From an uncultured Selenomonas sp. (GTDB taxonomy: Bacteria; Bacillota; Negativicutes; Selenomonadales; Selenomonadaceae), in assembly GCA_938045435.1 (NCBI GenBank), contig CALIBA010000236.1, forward strand, positions 1-16,624: a stretch of 16,624 nt of DNA, read 5' to 3'. The notes below the pieces were generated by a model that was given only the letters and a program-made list of their open reading frames with translations, ran no database searches and had not been told where the DNA came from. Numbering within the stretch: position 1 is the stretch's first letter; the number at the start of each line of letters is the position of its first letter. This document shows positions 1-6,997 of the stretch, piece by piece. The translations under genes and the position numbers were made by a program.

Positions 1-131
1 AAGGCCGCCACCCCCACCACAATTCCGGACCCTAACCCCGACGCGGACCCCACCATATTTTCCACAAAGAAAATCAGCAGTAAAAAGAAAAAAAGTAAGA
101 CGATTTTCACACGTACATCCATGTGATGCAA
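1..131 (-). CDS. N-terminus of an unidentified membrane protein (cut by window edge)
   Basis: An open minus-strand frame runs without a stop from about 131 to the window edge, giving 43 complete codons. After a short polar start (HHMDVRVK) comes a strongly hydrophobic stretch (IVLLFFFLLLIFFV), which should be a transmembrane helix or uncleaved signal anchor. A Gly/Ser-rich, valine-rich segment (GSASGLGSGIVVGVAA) follows and could begin a second helix. The start is uncertain. A TTG at 131-129 lies 8 nt after an AGGGG (144-140), whereas the ATG at 122-120 has no well-placed Shine-Dalgarno. An extended -10 sequence facing this way at 206-214 supports a real divergent gene. I do not recognise the family, and too little is visible to assign a function. 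Confidence 0.5.
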   Translation of the reverse strand, partial: MHHMDVRVKIVLLFFFLLLIFFVENMVGSASGLGSGIVVGVAA

Positions 132-205
132 AAACGAATCCCCTGGGATATAACGCCCAATTTGAATATCATGCAGCAAAATATCACATCCATTTTGTTT
201 TTCCC

Positions 206-214
206 ATTATACCA
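206..214 (-). promoter_or_regulatory. Extended -10 promoter for the leftward membrane-protein gene
   Basis: Read on the minus strand this is TGGTATAAT: a perfect -10 hexamer preceded by the extended TGn element. No good -35 is visible 16-18 nt upstream, which is common for extended -10 promoters. It would give a leader of about 70 nt before the start at 131. Confidence 0.45.
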
Positions 215-252
215 CAAAGAACTCGTTTTTCGTTTCTTTTTCAGAATAGTTA

Positions 253-261
253 TGGTATACT
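253..261 (+). promoter_or_regulatory. Extended -10 promoter for the EAL-HDOD gene
   Basis: TGGTATACT is an extended -10 with a five-of-six match to TATAAT. There is no clear -35; the upstream tract is T-rich. It lies about 78 nt before the ATG at 339, which has its own AGAAAGGA ribosome site at 324-331. It is back to back with the leftward -10 at 206-214, so the two promoters share a compact divergent control region. Confidence 0.4.
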
Positions 262-338
262 ATGAAAAATTATCACTCTAATGGAAACGCCTAGACAAAT
301 CCAACTGAGTAACCACTACAAACAGAAAGGATCCCCTC

Positions 339-1559
339 ATGGACGTATTTATCGGACGCCAGGCTATTTTGAATCAAAAAAAAGAAGTATTTGCTTACGA
401 GATCCTGTTTCGCAGTGGTCTAACCAATGCGTTTGACCCAAACCTCGACGGCAATATTGCCACACAGAGCGTCATGGTCGGAAGCATGTTGGAATTTGGC
501 CTAAAAAAATTGGTTTCGGATAAAAAAGCATTCATCAACTTTACAGAACAGAATCTTTTAGAGCATGCGCCAGGCCTGCTTCCATCGGATACGGTCGTCG
601 TTGAGATCTTAGAAAATGTGCAGCCGACACCGGAAATTTTAGCAGCAGTACAGCAATTAAAAGAACAGGGCTACAAGATTGCACTCGATGATTTCGTTCT
701 CCTGCCAGGCTACGAGCCTCTGATTCATATGGCAGACATCATCAAGGTAGATTTTCGCATCACAACAGATCCCACGGAACGCAAAAATCTGCGTAAGACC
801 CTGCCCGGACATGTCCGTCTGCTCGCCGAAAAAATCGAGACTGAAGACGAATTCCAACAAGCCGTTGACTTTGGCTATGTACTCTTCCAAGGATATTTTT
901 TCTGCAAACCAGATGTACTGCACACGAAGAAATTCAACGGAAACGCACTCTCTCGCCTACGTCTGCTCCGCGAAATCAACCAAAGGTCCCTGGACTTTGC
1001 TGCAATCACAAACGCCATTTCCTCGGACCCTCATCTCGTTCACAAGCTGCTCGTCTATATCAATTCTGCTGGCATCGGTATGGCACATCACATTACAAAC
1101 TTGCGTCAGGCAACGGTGCTGCTCGGGTTTGAAGGCCTGCACCGCTGGGTATCACTCATCAGTCTGCAAACATTTGCGCAGGATAAACCGCCCGAACTCT
1201 TTACTCTCTCTCTCATGCGCGCAAAGTTCTGCGAACGCGTGTCTATGGAGCTAAACCATCCCAATGTTACACCCGATACGAGTTTCCTGCTTGGGATGTT
1301 CTCATTGAGTGATGTGCTGCTCAACCAACCTATGCAGGATGTATTAAAGGAAATCGCCCTGAGCCCCGAGCTCAATGCTGCACTGCTCGGCGAAAAGAAC
1401 GAGCTGCGTTCCGTTCTGGAACTCGCCATTTCCTACGAGCAGGGGGACTGGGATGCCGTCCTTGCATGGTGTGAACGGGAACACATCGCGCCGGCACACC
1501 TAAAGCCCTACTACAACGAAGTACTCGAATGGTACCAGATGCTGGAAAATGCTGGATGA
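339..1559 (+). CDS. EAL-HDOD domain signalling protein (YuxH-like)
   Basis: A 406-residue soluble protein with an N-terminal EAL domain (about residues 1-195) and a C-terminal HDOD domain (about 203-390). This is the architecture of Bacillus YuxH-type proteins. EAL domains bind or hydrolyse cyclic di-GMP; HDOD domains are non-catalytic relatives of HD hydrolases that act in signalling. The signature is EIL rather than EAL (E21). Candidate catalytic positions remain: N67, E89, D117-D118, K136, E164 and Q184 (FQGY). However, the loop after LDDF reads VLLPGYEPL instead of the usual G-T-G-Y-S-S type, so activity is doubtful and it may be a c-di-GMP sensor. There is no signal peptide or membrane helix. 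It is monocistronic, with AGAAAGGA before the ATG, and converges on an HD-GYP gene through a shared terminator. Family assignment is firm; its physiological output is unknown. Confidence 0.9.
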   Translation: MDVFIGRQAILNQKKEVFAYEILFRSGLTNAFDPNLDGNIATQSVMVGSMLEFGLKKLVSDKKAFINFTEQNLLEHAPGLLPSDTVVVEILENVQPTPEILAAVQQLKEQGYKIALDDFVLLPGYEPLIHMADIIKVDFRITTDPTERKNLRKTLPGHVRLLAEKIETEDEFQQAVDFGYVLFQGYFFCKPDVLHTKKFNGNALSRLRLLREINQRSLDFAAITNAISSDPHLVHKLLVYINSAGIGMAHHITNLRQATVLLGFEGLHRWVSLISLQTFAQDKPPELFTLSLMRAKFCERVSMELNHPNVTPDTSFLLGMFSLSDVLLNQPMQDVLKEIALSPELNAALLGEKNELRSVLELAISYEQGDWDAVLAWCEREHIAPAHLKPYYNEVLEWYQMLENAG

Positions 1560-1572
1560 AAATTCATACGCC

Positions 1573-1617
1573 TCATATAAAAATCCTCACCGAGTTTCGG
1601 TGTGGATTTTTATATGA
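1573..1617. terminator. Bidirectional rho-independent terminator between convergent signalling genes
   Basis: A 21-nt inverted repeat (1573-1593 and 1597-1617) with a single mismatch and a 3-nt loop. The outer arms carry A-runs on the left and T-runs on the right, so it can end transcription from both sides. It sits 13 nt after the EAL-HDOD stop and 43 nt after the HD-GYP stop. Confidence 0.9.
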
Positions 1618-1660
1618 AAAACAACTGTGTATAAAGCAGCACCCTGCCAGTATCGGTAAA

Positions 1661-2716
1661 TTACTTCTGATTATACTCTAAAATCGTGATTTCCGGATGC
1701 TCGTTGAGATCGAACAGCGATTTTCCGGAAAACGTGAGGATGGGACGCGTCACAACGCCATGCGGATAGGAGATGATTCTGCCCTCACGACGATTGCTGA
1801 GGAGAACATGCGACCCAAGAAACGCGTTTTTAATATTCATCAGCACGGGGACACAAACCTCCGGTGCAAGGGTAGCATACATCTCATTGGCAATCTCAGC
1901 CACAGCATCAAACGGGGTCCTCCGCAGCCGACCCTCCCGCTCAGTCGTAATATTATCATAAATATCTGCAACAGCAACGACCCGTGCATAAAGATGGATT
2001 TCATCGCCCATGACATTGAACGGAAAACCGCTGCCATCCATCCGCTCATGATGTTGTAATGCCGTCAGGCGCACACCCTCCGACAGACCATAAATACCGT
2101 TGAGAACCTGTGCCCCTTCAATCGTATGCTGAATATAACGCTCATAGTCCTCTCCCATAAGAGAGTCAACATCTTTTTCGAGCAGTCTTGGGTCGAACTT
2201 AGCCTTTCCTATATCATGGAGAAACCCTGCGAGCACAAGATCCTTGGTTGTCTCCATATCCATATGCATCCATTTTGCAAAAACACCGGAGAGAATTGCA
2301 ACACGCATGGAATGGTTATATACATCGCTTGCCAAATGATTGATCTCATTGAGATAGTCAATCACACCACTGCGCTGAGAAAGAGGGAGAAGCACTGTGT
2401 CAACAAGTTCTTTGACCTCTGCAACAGACATGCCGCCCGTTCTCTGGACTTGCATAAACGCAGTTTCTGCCTTGCTGCGTGCCCCCTCATATTGGTAGCT
2501 AAAAAGATCGCTGCGCGAAGAAATCCTCGTCCGCTCCTCCTCAATCTCCTTATCGTCCTTAATATAGACAGCCGGAATCTTGAGAAATTTAAGACGCGTG
2601 ATATGCGCCTGCGTCAATACACTATTCCCAGAAATAATGACAATGCGCTTAGGGTTGACCACCGTACGAGCAAGTATCATCCCATCTTGAAGATCATCCA
2701 CGGATATTGCACGCAA
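1661..2716 (-). CDS. HD-GYP domain protein (probable c-di-GMP phosphodiesterase)
   Basis: A 351-residue protein from the start chosen here. Residues 1-60 form the N-terminal module often found in Firmicutes HD-GYP proteins (start RAISVDDLQDGMILART). The HD-GYP domain spans roughly residues 120-320. Visible metal-site and signature residues are H135, the HD pair H167-D168 (LHDIGK), H197, HHERMDGSGFP (H222-H223-E224 to P232) and D251. The GYP triplet is GFP, a conservative change. The frame is open upstream to a GTG at 2869, but a strong AGGGAGGG lies 6 nt before a TTG at 2716-2714. The upstream codons would add an unlikely hydrophobic, repetitive segment, so I chose the TTG. Family members cleave cyclic di-GMP to pGpG or GMP; activity here is inferred. 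It converges on the EAL-HDOD gene, suggesting both serve cyclic dinucleotide signalling. Confidence 0.88.
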   Translation of the reverse strand: MRAISVDDLQDGMILARTVVNPKRIVIISGNSVLTQAHITRLKFLKIPAVYIKDDKEIEEERTRISSRSDLFSYQYEGARSKAETAFMQVQRTGGMSVAEVKELVDTVLLPLSQRSGVIDYLNEINHLASDVYNHSMRVAILSGVFAKWMHMDMETTKDLVLAGFLHDIGKAKFDPRLLEKDVDSLMGEDYERYIQHTIEGAQVLNGIYGLSEGVRLTALQHHERMDGSGFPFNVMGDEIHLYARVVAVADIYDNITTEREGRLRRTPFDAVAEIANEMYATLAPEVCVPVLMNIKNAFLGSHVLLSNRREGRIISYPHGVVTRPILTFSGKSLFDLNEHPEITILEYNQK

Positions 2717-2949
2717 GCAAATCCCTCCCTCGATTTTTCGTGTTACATAGACGTAGAGAAACTCCACGTATAAAAATTCGACCTTCACACAAAAAAACCT
2801 GCATGAGAAAATAAAAGCTACATCCATTATTTTATACTTCAGTGCTTTGGTATTGGGATGAATAAGCACGTGATCGTTTGCGCAGCGATGTGCTTTCGTG
2901 AGGGGCGCACCACAACATATATGAAGGAATCAATTTTTTAATTTCTGAC
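2717..2949. other. Intergenic region between the HD-GYP gene and the ABC operon
   Basis: With the TTG start for the HD-GYP gene, this 233-nt stretch is non-coding. It contains the degenerate repeat at 2850-2911. AT-rich sequence at 2765-2840 holds a minus-strand TATAAAAT at 2836-2829, a weak candidate -10 for the HD-GYP gene with no recognisable -35. I see no riboswitch or clear operator. Confidence 0.4.
2850..2911 (-). repeat. Degenerate copy of an intergenic repeat (partner at 15121-15180)
   Basis: Read on the minus strand, this 62-nt stretch starts with GGTGCGCCCC and ends with GTGCTTATTC followed by a diverged AATAC block. The partner copy has GGTGAGCCCC and the identical GTGCTTATTC at nearly the same spacing. 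The last 20 nt match at 16 positions. Conceptual translation shares the pattern L-I-x-x-N-T. The middle is diverged, so this looks like a decayed copy. Confidence 0.4.
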
Positions 2950-2979
2950 TTGACAGGATTTTAATACTTCCCTTATAAT
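2950..2979 (+). promoter_or_regulatory. Sigma-A promoter of the amino-acid ABC operon
   Basis: Perfect hexamers TTGACA (2950-2955) and TATAAT (2974-2979) with an 18-nt spacer. Transcription should begin near 2986. The short leader begins with a possible weak hairpin (TAGCG at 2985-2989 with CGCTA at 3001-3005), followed by AAGGAG (3021-3026) before the ATG at 3037. No operator is recognisable. Confidence 0.85.
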
Positions 2980-3036
2980 ACGCATAGCGATTCTTTATTT
3001 CGCTAAAGGAATACATCGTTAAGGAGAGATAGGTAT

Positions 3037-3843
3037 ATGAACTGGAAGAAAATCCTCATGGGCACTGCCGTTCTCACATGTGCAGCAGCGATGCTCACAG
3101 GCTGCGGCGGTGACAACAAAACGGCATCGACGGCAAAAGAGTCGGACAAGGGAAAAATCGTCGTTGGCCTGGATGACAATTTCCCACCGATGGGTTTTAA
3201 GGACGAGAAAAATGAAATCGTCGGCTTTGACGTCGATCTCGCCAAAGAAGCTGCAAAGCGTCTGGGGCGTGAGGTCGAGTTCAAAGCCATTGATTGGTCG
3301 AGCAAGGAAGCTGAACTCAAGAGCGGCCGCGTGCAGATCCTTTGGAATGGGCTGGATATTACTGAAAAGCGCAAAGAGAATATGCTCTTTTCCAATCCCT
3401 ACATGGACAACCGCCAGATCATCTTCGTGAAGAAGGGCGGTGCCTCCATCACAGATGAGCAAAGCCTTGCCGGAAAGGTGATCGGCACACAGAGCGCCGG
3501 CACAGCTGAGGAATATATCGATGCCACTGATTTTTATAAAAATGAAGTGAAAGAGGTCAAGAAATACCCGGACTACGTTGCAGCATTCATGGATCTTGAG
3601 AATGGACGTCTGGATGCCGTCGTCGGCGATGAGATCGTAGGGCGTTACTACATGAGCAAGCATCCAGAGGAGCTGGAGGCACTTGACGTCGTGGTCGGGC
3701 CTGTGAGCGAGTTTGGCATCGCATTTGCCAAAGATAATGAATCCCTGCGCAATGACGTGCAGGCTGTCCTGGACATCATGAAATCCGATGGCAGTACGGC
3801 AGAGATCTCGAAAAAGTGGTTCGACAAGGACATTACAAAGTAA
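3037..3843 (+). CDS. Amino-acid ABC transporter substrate-binding lipoprotein
   Basis: A 268-residue periplasmic binding protein of the bacterial family-3 solute-binding type, the component that captures a polar amino acid for an ABC importer. The N-terminus is a lipoprotein signal (MNWKK, a hydrophobic core, then the lipobox LTGC with the lipidated cysteine at C23). A Gly/Ser/Lys-rich linker leads to the mature domain. Family features include VGLDDNFPPMGF (43-54), GFDVDLAKEAAKRLG, WNGLDITEKR (103-112), a GTQSAGT motif and DAVVGDE near the hinge. The first gene of an operon, it is followed by a permease and an ATPase, so the system is complete. AAGGAG lies 10 nt before the ATG. The hairpin after its stop probably raises its level over the downstream genes. 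The exact ligand (Gln, Arg, Cys or similar) cannot be read from sequence. Confidence 0.93.
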   Translation: MNWKKILMGTAVLTCAAAMLTGCGGDNKTASTAKESDKGKIVVGLDDNFPPMGFKDEKNEIVGFDVDLAKEAAKRLGREVEFKAIDWSSKEAELKSGRVQILWNGLDITEKRKENMLFSNPYMDNRQIIFVKKGGASITDEQSLAGKVIGTQSAGTAEEYIDATDFYKNEVKEVKKYPDYVAAFMDLENGRLDAVVGDEIVGRYYMSKHPEELEALDVVVGPVSEFGIAFAKDNESLRNDVQAVLDIMKSDGSTAEISKKWFDKDITK

Positions 3844-3855
3844 CGGCATAACATA

Positions 3856-3895
3856 AAAAGGGGCTGTCGCTGCGCTCCGCAGGACAGTCCCTTTT
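3856..3895 (+). terminator. Intercistronic hairpin (attenuating terminator) in the ABC operon
   Basis: AAAAGGGGCTGTC (3856-3868) pairs with GACAGTCCCTTTT (3883-3895) with one G-T wobble. An inner CTGCG/CGCAG stem sits above a 1-nt bulge, with loop CTC. Only four T residues follow the stem, so read-through is expected. It lies in the 71-nt gap between the binding-protein gene and the permease gene and fits partial termination or 3'-end protection. Confidence 0.75.
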
Positions 3896-3914
3896 CGCCT
3901 GCTAGGATAATCGA

Positions 3915-4562
3915 ATGGATAAGATACTAGATACCACTCTCCTCATGCTCGGGGGATCCGTCATTACCCTCGAAATCTTCTGCGTAACACTTGCACTTTC
4001 TCTTCCACTCGGACTTTTTGTGGCACTTGGACGGCGCTCACACTTTCGCATGATGAGCCGTCTGCTCGAAATCTATATCTGGATCATGCGCGGTACACCG
4101 CTCATGCTGCAATTGCTCTTTGTCTATTTTGCCCTGCCGATGGTCGGCATCCTCCTGCCCGATATTGCCGCAGCACTTCTCGCCTTTGTTCTTAACTATG
4201 CAGCATACTTCGCTGAAATCTTTCGTGCAGGCATCCACGCGATTCCACGCGGACAATTTGAAGCCGCGCGCGTACTCGGCATGAGCTACCCGCTGACCAT
4301 GCGCCGCATCATCCTTCCGCAGGTACTGCGCATCACGCTCCCGCCGGTCAGCAACGAAACCATCAATCTCGTCAAAGACACATCTCTGGTTTATATCCTC
4401 GCTATGAACGACCTTCTGCGTGTTGCCCGCACAATTGTTCAAAGGGAGTTCGATATGACCCCGTTCGTTATCGCAGGTGCATTCTATCTGACGATGACCG
4501 CTGTACTCACATGGGGATTCAAGCGTTTGGAGGCATATTATGGCAGATACGACAGCGAATGA
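3915..4562 (+). CDS. Amino-acid ABC transporter permease
   Basis: A 215-residue inner-membrane protein of the His/Glu/Gln/Arg/opine ABC permease family. Several hydrophobic helices are evident (for example 10-38, 62-80 and 83-100, with two more near the C-terminus). The cytoplasmic EAA coupling loop is clear at about 113-132 (GQFEAARVLGMSYPLTMRRI) and contacts the ATPase. RGTPLMLQL (59-67) and NETINLVKDTSLVYIL are typical of polar amino-acid permeases. One permease gene is present, so it probably works as a homodimer. Its ribosome site is weak (AGGA at 3904-3907), and it lies after the intercistronic hairpin, so it should be made at a lower level than the binding protein. Its end overlaps the ATPase gene by 23 nt. 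Confidence 0.93.
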   Translation: MDKILDTTLLMLGGSVITLEIFCVTLALSLPLGLFVALGRRSHFRMMSRLLEIYIWIMRGTPLMLQLLFVYFALPMVGILLPDIAAALLAFVLNYAAYFAEIFRAGIHAIPRGQFEAARVLGMSYPLTMRRIILPQVLRITLPPVSNETINLVKDTSLVYILAMNDLLRVARTIVQREFDMTPFVIAGAFYLTMTAVLTWGFKRLEAYYGRYDSE

Positions 4563-5322
4563 TATGATGCTTTCCATGCGCGGCATTTGGAAATCTTTCG
4601 GTACACTTCAAGTACTGCGCGGCATCGATCTCTCGCTCATGCGCGGAGAGGTGCTCGCCATCATCGGCTCATCTGGTTCCGGAAAATCCACGCTGCTCCG
4701 CTGCATCAATAAATTGGAGACCATCGACCGCGGAGATATTACAATTCAAGGAGAAGTGCTCTGCAAAACCCAGCCTGGCGAAACACATGCTTCCTATGCA
4801 GATGCAAATGATGTGCGGCGCATCCTCATGACAACAGGCATGGTATTCCAGCAGTTCAATCTTTTCCCTCACATGACGGTCATCGAAAACCTTATCGAGG
4901 CACCCTGCCGCGTCAAAGGAATGAAAAGAGACGAAATTCTCCCCTATGCGCGTGAACTGCTTGCAAAGGTCGGCCTTTCCGAGCGGGAGGACACCTATCC
5001 CGGGCATCTATCCGGCGGACAGCAGCAGCGCGTTGCCATTGCACGTGCGCTCGCCATGCGTCCTGACATCATGCTCTTTGATGAGCCTACCTCCGCACTT
5101 GACCCCGAGCTGACAGGAGAGGTTCTGCGCACGATGCGGGCACTTGCGGCAGAGCGTATGACGATGATTGTCGTTACGCATGAGATGGCATTTGCACGAG
5201 AGGCTGCAACTCATGTCATCTTTATGGAAAATGGCCGCATCATCGAGGAGGGAGCGCCCACCATATTTTTCTCAGATCCAAAAGAAGAACGGACAAAGAG
5301 ATTCCTGCAAAATATGTTGTAA
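4540..5322 (+). CDS. Amino-acid ABC transporter ATP-binding protein
   Basis: A 260-residue ATPase that powers the importer. All ABC elements are visible: Walker A GSSGSGKST (43-51), a Q-loop glutamine (Q104, in VFQQFNLFPHMTV), signature LSGGQ (157-161), Walker B IMLFDEP (177-183), D-loop SALD and switch histidine H214. Length and sequence fit the GlnQ/ArtP class of polar amino-acid ATPases. The ATG at 4540 lies inside the permease gene and has a good GGAGG (4529-4533) 6 nt upstream. Later ATGs at 4564 and 4567 lack an equally good site, so the overlapping start, implying translational coupling, is preferred. The gene ends just before a strong terminator. Confidence 0.94.
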   Translation: MADTTANDMMLSMRGIWKSFGTLQVLRGIDLSLMRGEVLAIIGSSGSGKSTLLRCINKLETIDRGDITIQGEVLCKTQPGETHASYADANDVRRILMTTGMVFQQFNLFPHMTVIENLIEAPCRVKGMKRDEILPYARELLAKVGLSEREDTYPGHLSGGQQQRVAIARALAMRPDIMLFDEPTSALDPELTGEVLRTMRALAAERMTMIVVTHEMAFAREAATHVIFMENGRIIEEGAPTIFFSDPKEERTKRFLQNML

Positions 5323-5336
5323 CCCCATTGTATACT

Positions 5337-5379
5337 AGGAAACAAAAACCCCGGAAAATTCCGGGGGTTTTTGTTTCCT
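5337..5379. terminator. Bidirectional terminator between the ABC operon and dcuB
   Basis: A long inverted repeat: arms 5337-5356 and 5359-5379 match except for one extra G on the right. It combines a GC core (CCCCGG/CCGGGGG) with flanking A- and T-runs on both strands. It lies 14 nt after the ATPase stop and 12 nt from the dcuB stop. Confidence 0.92.
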
Positions 5380-5391
5380 GCGTAAAAAAAA

Positions 5392-6735
5392 TCAAAAGAG
5401 TAGATGCGCCATAATATAGCCCACACAACAACCGGAGATAACACCGATCAACCCGGGAATCATGAAGGAGTGATTGAGAATATACTTGCCGATGCGCGTC
5501 GTACCCGAGCGGTCAAAGCCGATGCATGCAAGATCTGACGGATATGTTGGCAGAAAGAAGTAACCATAGCAAGCCGAGACAAAGGAGAGAATCAGCACAG
5601 GATCCATCCCGACATTGATTGCCATGGGGACGACGATGGCGATCGCAGCGCCCTGCGAATTAACGAGTTTAGACGTAAGGAACGCAAGCACAGCATAGGC
5701 CCACGGATAGTTCTGCACGGCAGAACCGAGAAATTCCTTCAAAAACCCAATATGATTTGCAAAATAGGTGTCCGCCATCCACGCAACACCATAGACCGAG
5801 ACGAGCGCGACGACGCCAGATCGAAATACCTGTGAGTTTCCGACATCCTTTGCCTTGACCTTGCAGAAGAGCAGAATCGTCGCTCCCACGAGCAACATCA
5901 CCATCTGGATGACGACCACCATGGAGATGGGCTTTGGTGCAGCCCCCTCTTTCACCGCGAACTTCGGCAGAAGTTCCGGAAAGTTGCCAAGAACGGCAAT
6001 GGCGATGATCCCTATGAAAAAAATAAACATGGCACGATAGTATTCGCGCGGCAGTTCCTTGTCAAGCAAAGTTTCCGAGTCACCATATACATACTTCTTA
6101 TTTTCTGGATCACGAATAAATTCCTGGAATTGCTCATCCTGTTCCAGTTCCTTGCCGCGGCGATAACTCCAAAGCGCTGCAAAGAGCACTCCACAGCCCG
6201 TTGCCGGAATCGAAACCGAAAGTACCTGAAACACGGTGAACTCATGTCCGGACATCGAAAGAAAAGCGACCAAGGAAACGACAGCCACAGATACCGGCGA
6301 GGCACAAATTCCCATCTGAGAGGCAATGGAGGCGACCGCCATGGGACGCTCCGGGCGGATATTCTGCTTGATGGCAATATCATAGATGATAGGAAACATC
6401 GTGTAAACGACATGCCCTGTACCGCAAAGCACCGTTAAAAACCATGTGGTAAGCGGTGCGAGAATCGTGACATGGCGTGGATTGTTGCGCAGAAACTTTT
6501 CCGCATACTTTAGCATAACAGTAAGTCCGCCCGATGTTTGCAGGAACCCTGCACAGGTGACAACCGCCAAGATAATCAGCATGACATCAACAGGCGGCTT
6601 GCCGGGCTGGTACCCAAATGCAAACGTATAAATCACAAGCCCAAATCCACTGATGACTGCAAGGCCTAGTCCGCCATGGCGCACACCAACGATCAGACAG
6701 ACCAGAAGGATGATGAATCCCAGCAGCATTTCCAT
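5392..6735 (-). CDS. dcuB: Anaerobic C4-dicarboxylate antiporter DcuB
   Basis: A 447-residue polytopic inner-membrane transporter, the same size as Escherichia coli DcuB and closely similar to it throughout. Family signatures seen are QPGKPPVDVML (43-53), LCGTGHVVYT (103-112), NIRPERPMA (125-133), SPVSVAVVSLVA, ENKKYVYGD in the central loop, VFRSG, VYGVAWMADT, LPTYPSDLA and FDRSGTTRIGKY near the C-terminus. DcuB proteins exchange external fumarate, malate or aspartate for internal succinate under anaerobic conditions, fitting fumarate respiration or succinate-producing fermentation. The ATG at 6735 follows a GGGGGAG (6747-6741) by 5 nt. It is monocistronic, with its own candidate promoter at 6874-6902. 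No dedicated sensor kinase or regulator lies beside it. DcuA is the alternative, but the match to DcuB is better. Confidence 0.93.
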   Translation of the reverse strand: MEMLLGFIILLVCLIVGVRHGGLGLAVISGFGLVIYTFAFGYQPGKPPVDVMLIILAVVTCAGFLQTSGGLTVMLKYAEKFLRNNPRHVTILAPLTTWFLTVLCGTGHVVYTMFPIIYDIAIKQNIRPERPMAVASIASQMGICASPVSVAVVSLVAFLSMSGHEFTVFQVLSVSIPATGCGVLFAALWSYRRGKELEQDEQFQEFIRDPENKKYVYGDSETLLDKELPREYYRAMFIFFIGIIAIAVLGNFPELLPKFAVKEGAAPKPISMVVVIQMVMLLVGATILLFCKVKAKDVGNSQVFRSGVVALVSVYGVAWMADTYFANHIGFLKEFLGSAVQNYPWAYAVLAFLTSKLVNSQGAAIAIVVPMAINVGMDPVLILSFVSACYGYFFLPTYPSDLACIGFDRSGTTRIGKYILNHSFMIPGLIGVISGCCVGYIMAHLLF

Positions 6736-6873
6736 AAGAACTCCCCCATTCTCTCAGAAGCACGGTTCTTAGAAGTGATTCGTATGACTGGATTTTACCA
6801 ATACAAACCACGTCATCGAACCATTATGTCTCTGCGCGGCTCACAGTTCCACGCACATCTGAAGCACGCCCTT

Positions 6874-6902
6874 ATTATACATCAGACTGCATATATGCGC
6901 AA
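6874..6902 (-). promoter_or_regulatory. Candidate sigma-A promoter for dcuB
   Basis: On the minus strand, a perfect TATAAT (6879-6874) is preceded by a weak -35, TTGCGC (6902-6897), with a 17-nt spacer. The leader would be about 130 nt. I looked for a convincing FNR- or CRP-type palindrome in this 260-nt gap and found none. Confidence 0.5.
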
Positions 6903-6944
6903 AGCATTATGTGTATATAAATTATGACATACTGATATAAAATA

Positions 6945-6976
6945 AGAAAACGTCACTCATATGAGTGACGTTTTCT
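6945..6976 (-). terminator. Rho-independent terminator after flgE
   Basis: A perfect 32-nt inverted repeat with arms meeting at 6960/6961 and no spacer. In the flgE direction the stem ends in TTTTC, followed by a further T-rich run (TTATTTT). It begins 21 nt after the flgE stop codon and separates flgE from dcuB. The uninterrupted palindrome makes it potentially active on both strands. Confidence 0.88.
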
Positions 6977-6997
6977 CATGGATGTATTAGTGTAATA

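Noticed and set aside
811..1254. Overlapping plus-strand frame inside the EAL-HDOD gene
   Set aside because: It lies entirely within a conserved domain protein in another frame and is Ser/Cys-rich without family features.
2717..2869. N-terminal extension of the HD-GYP protein starting at GTG 2869
   Set aside because: The added 51 residues are hydrophobic and repetitive, unlike the family. A strong AGGGAGGG lies right before the TTG at 2716, and the region overlaps the intergenic repeat.
3019..3849. Minus-strand frame of 276 codons opposite the binding-protein gene
   Set aside because: It mirrors the full length of a well-supported lipoprotein gene and has no motifs.
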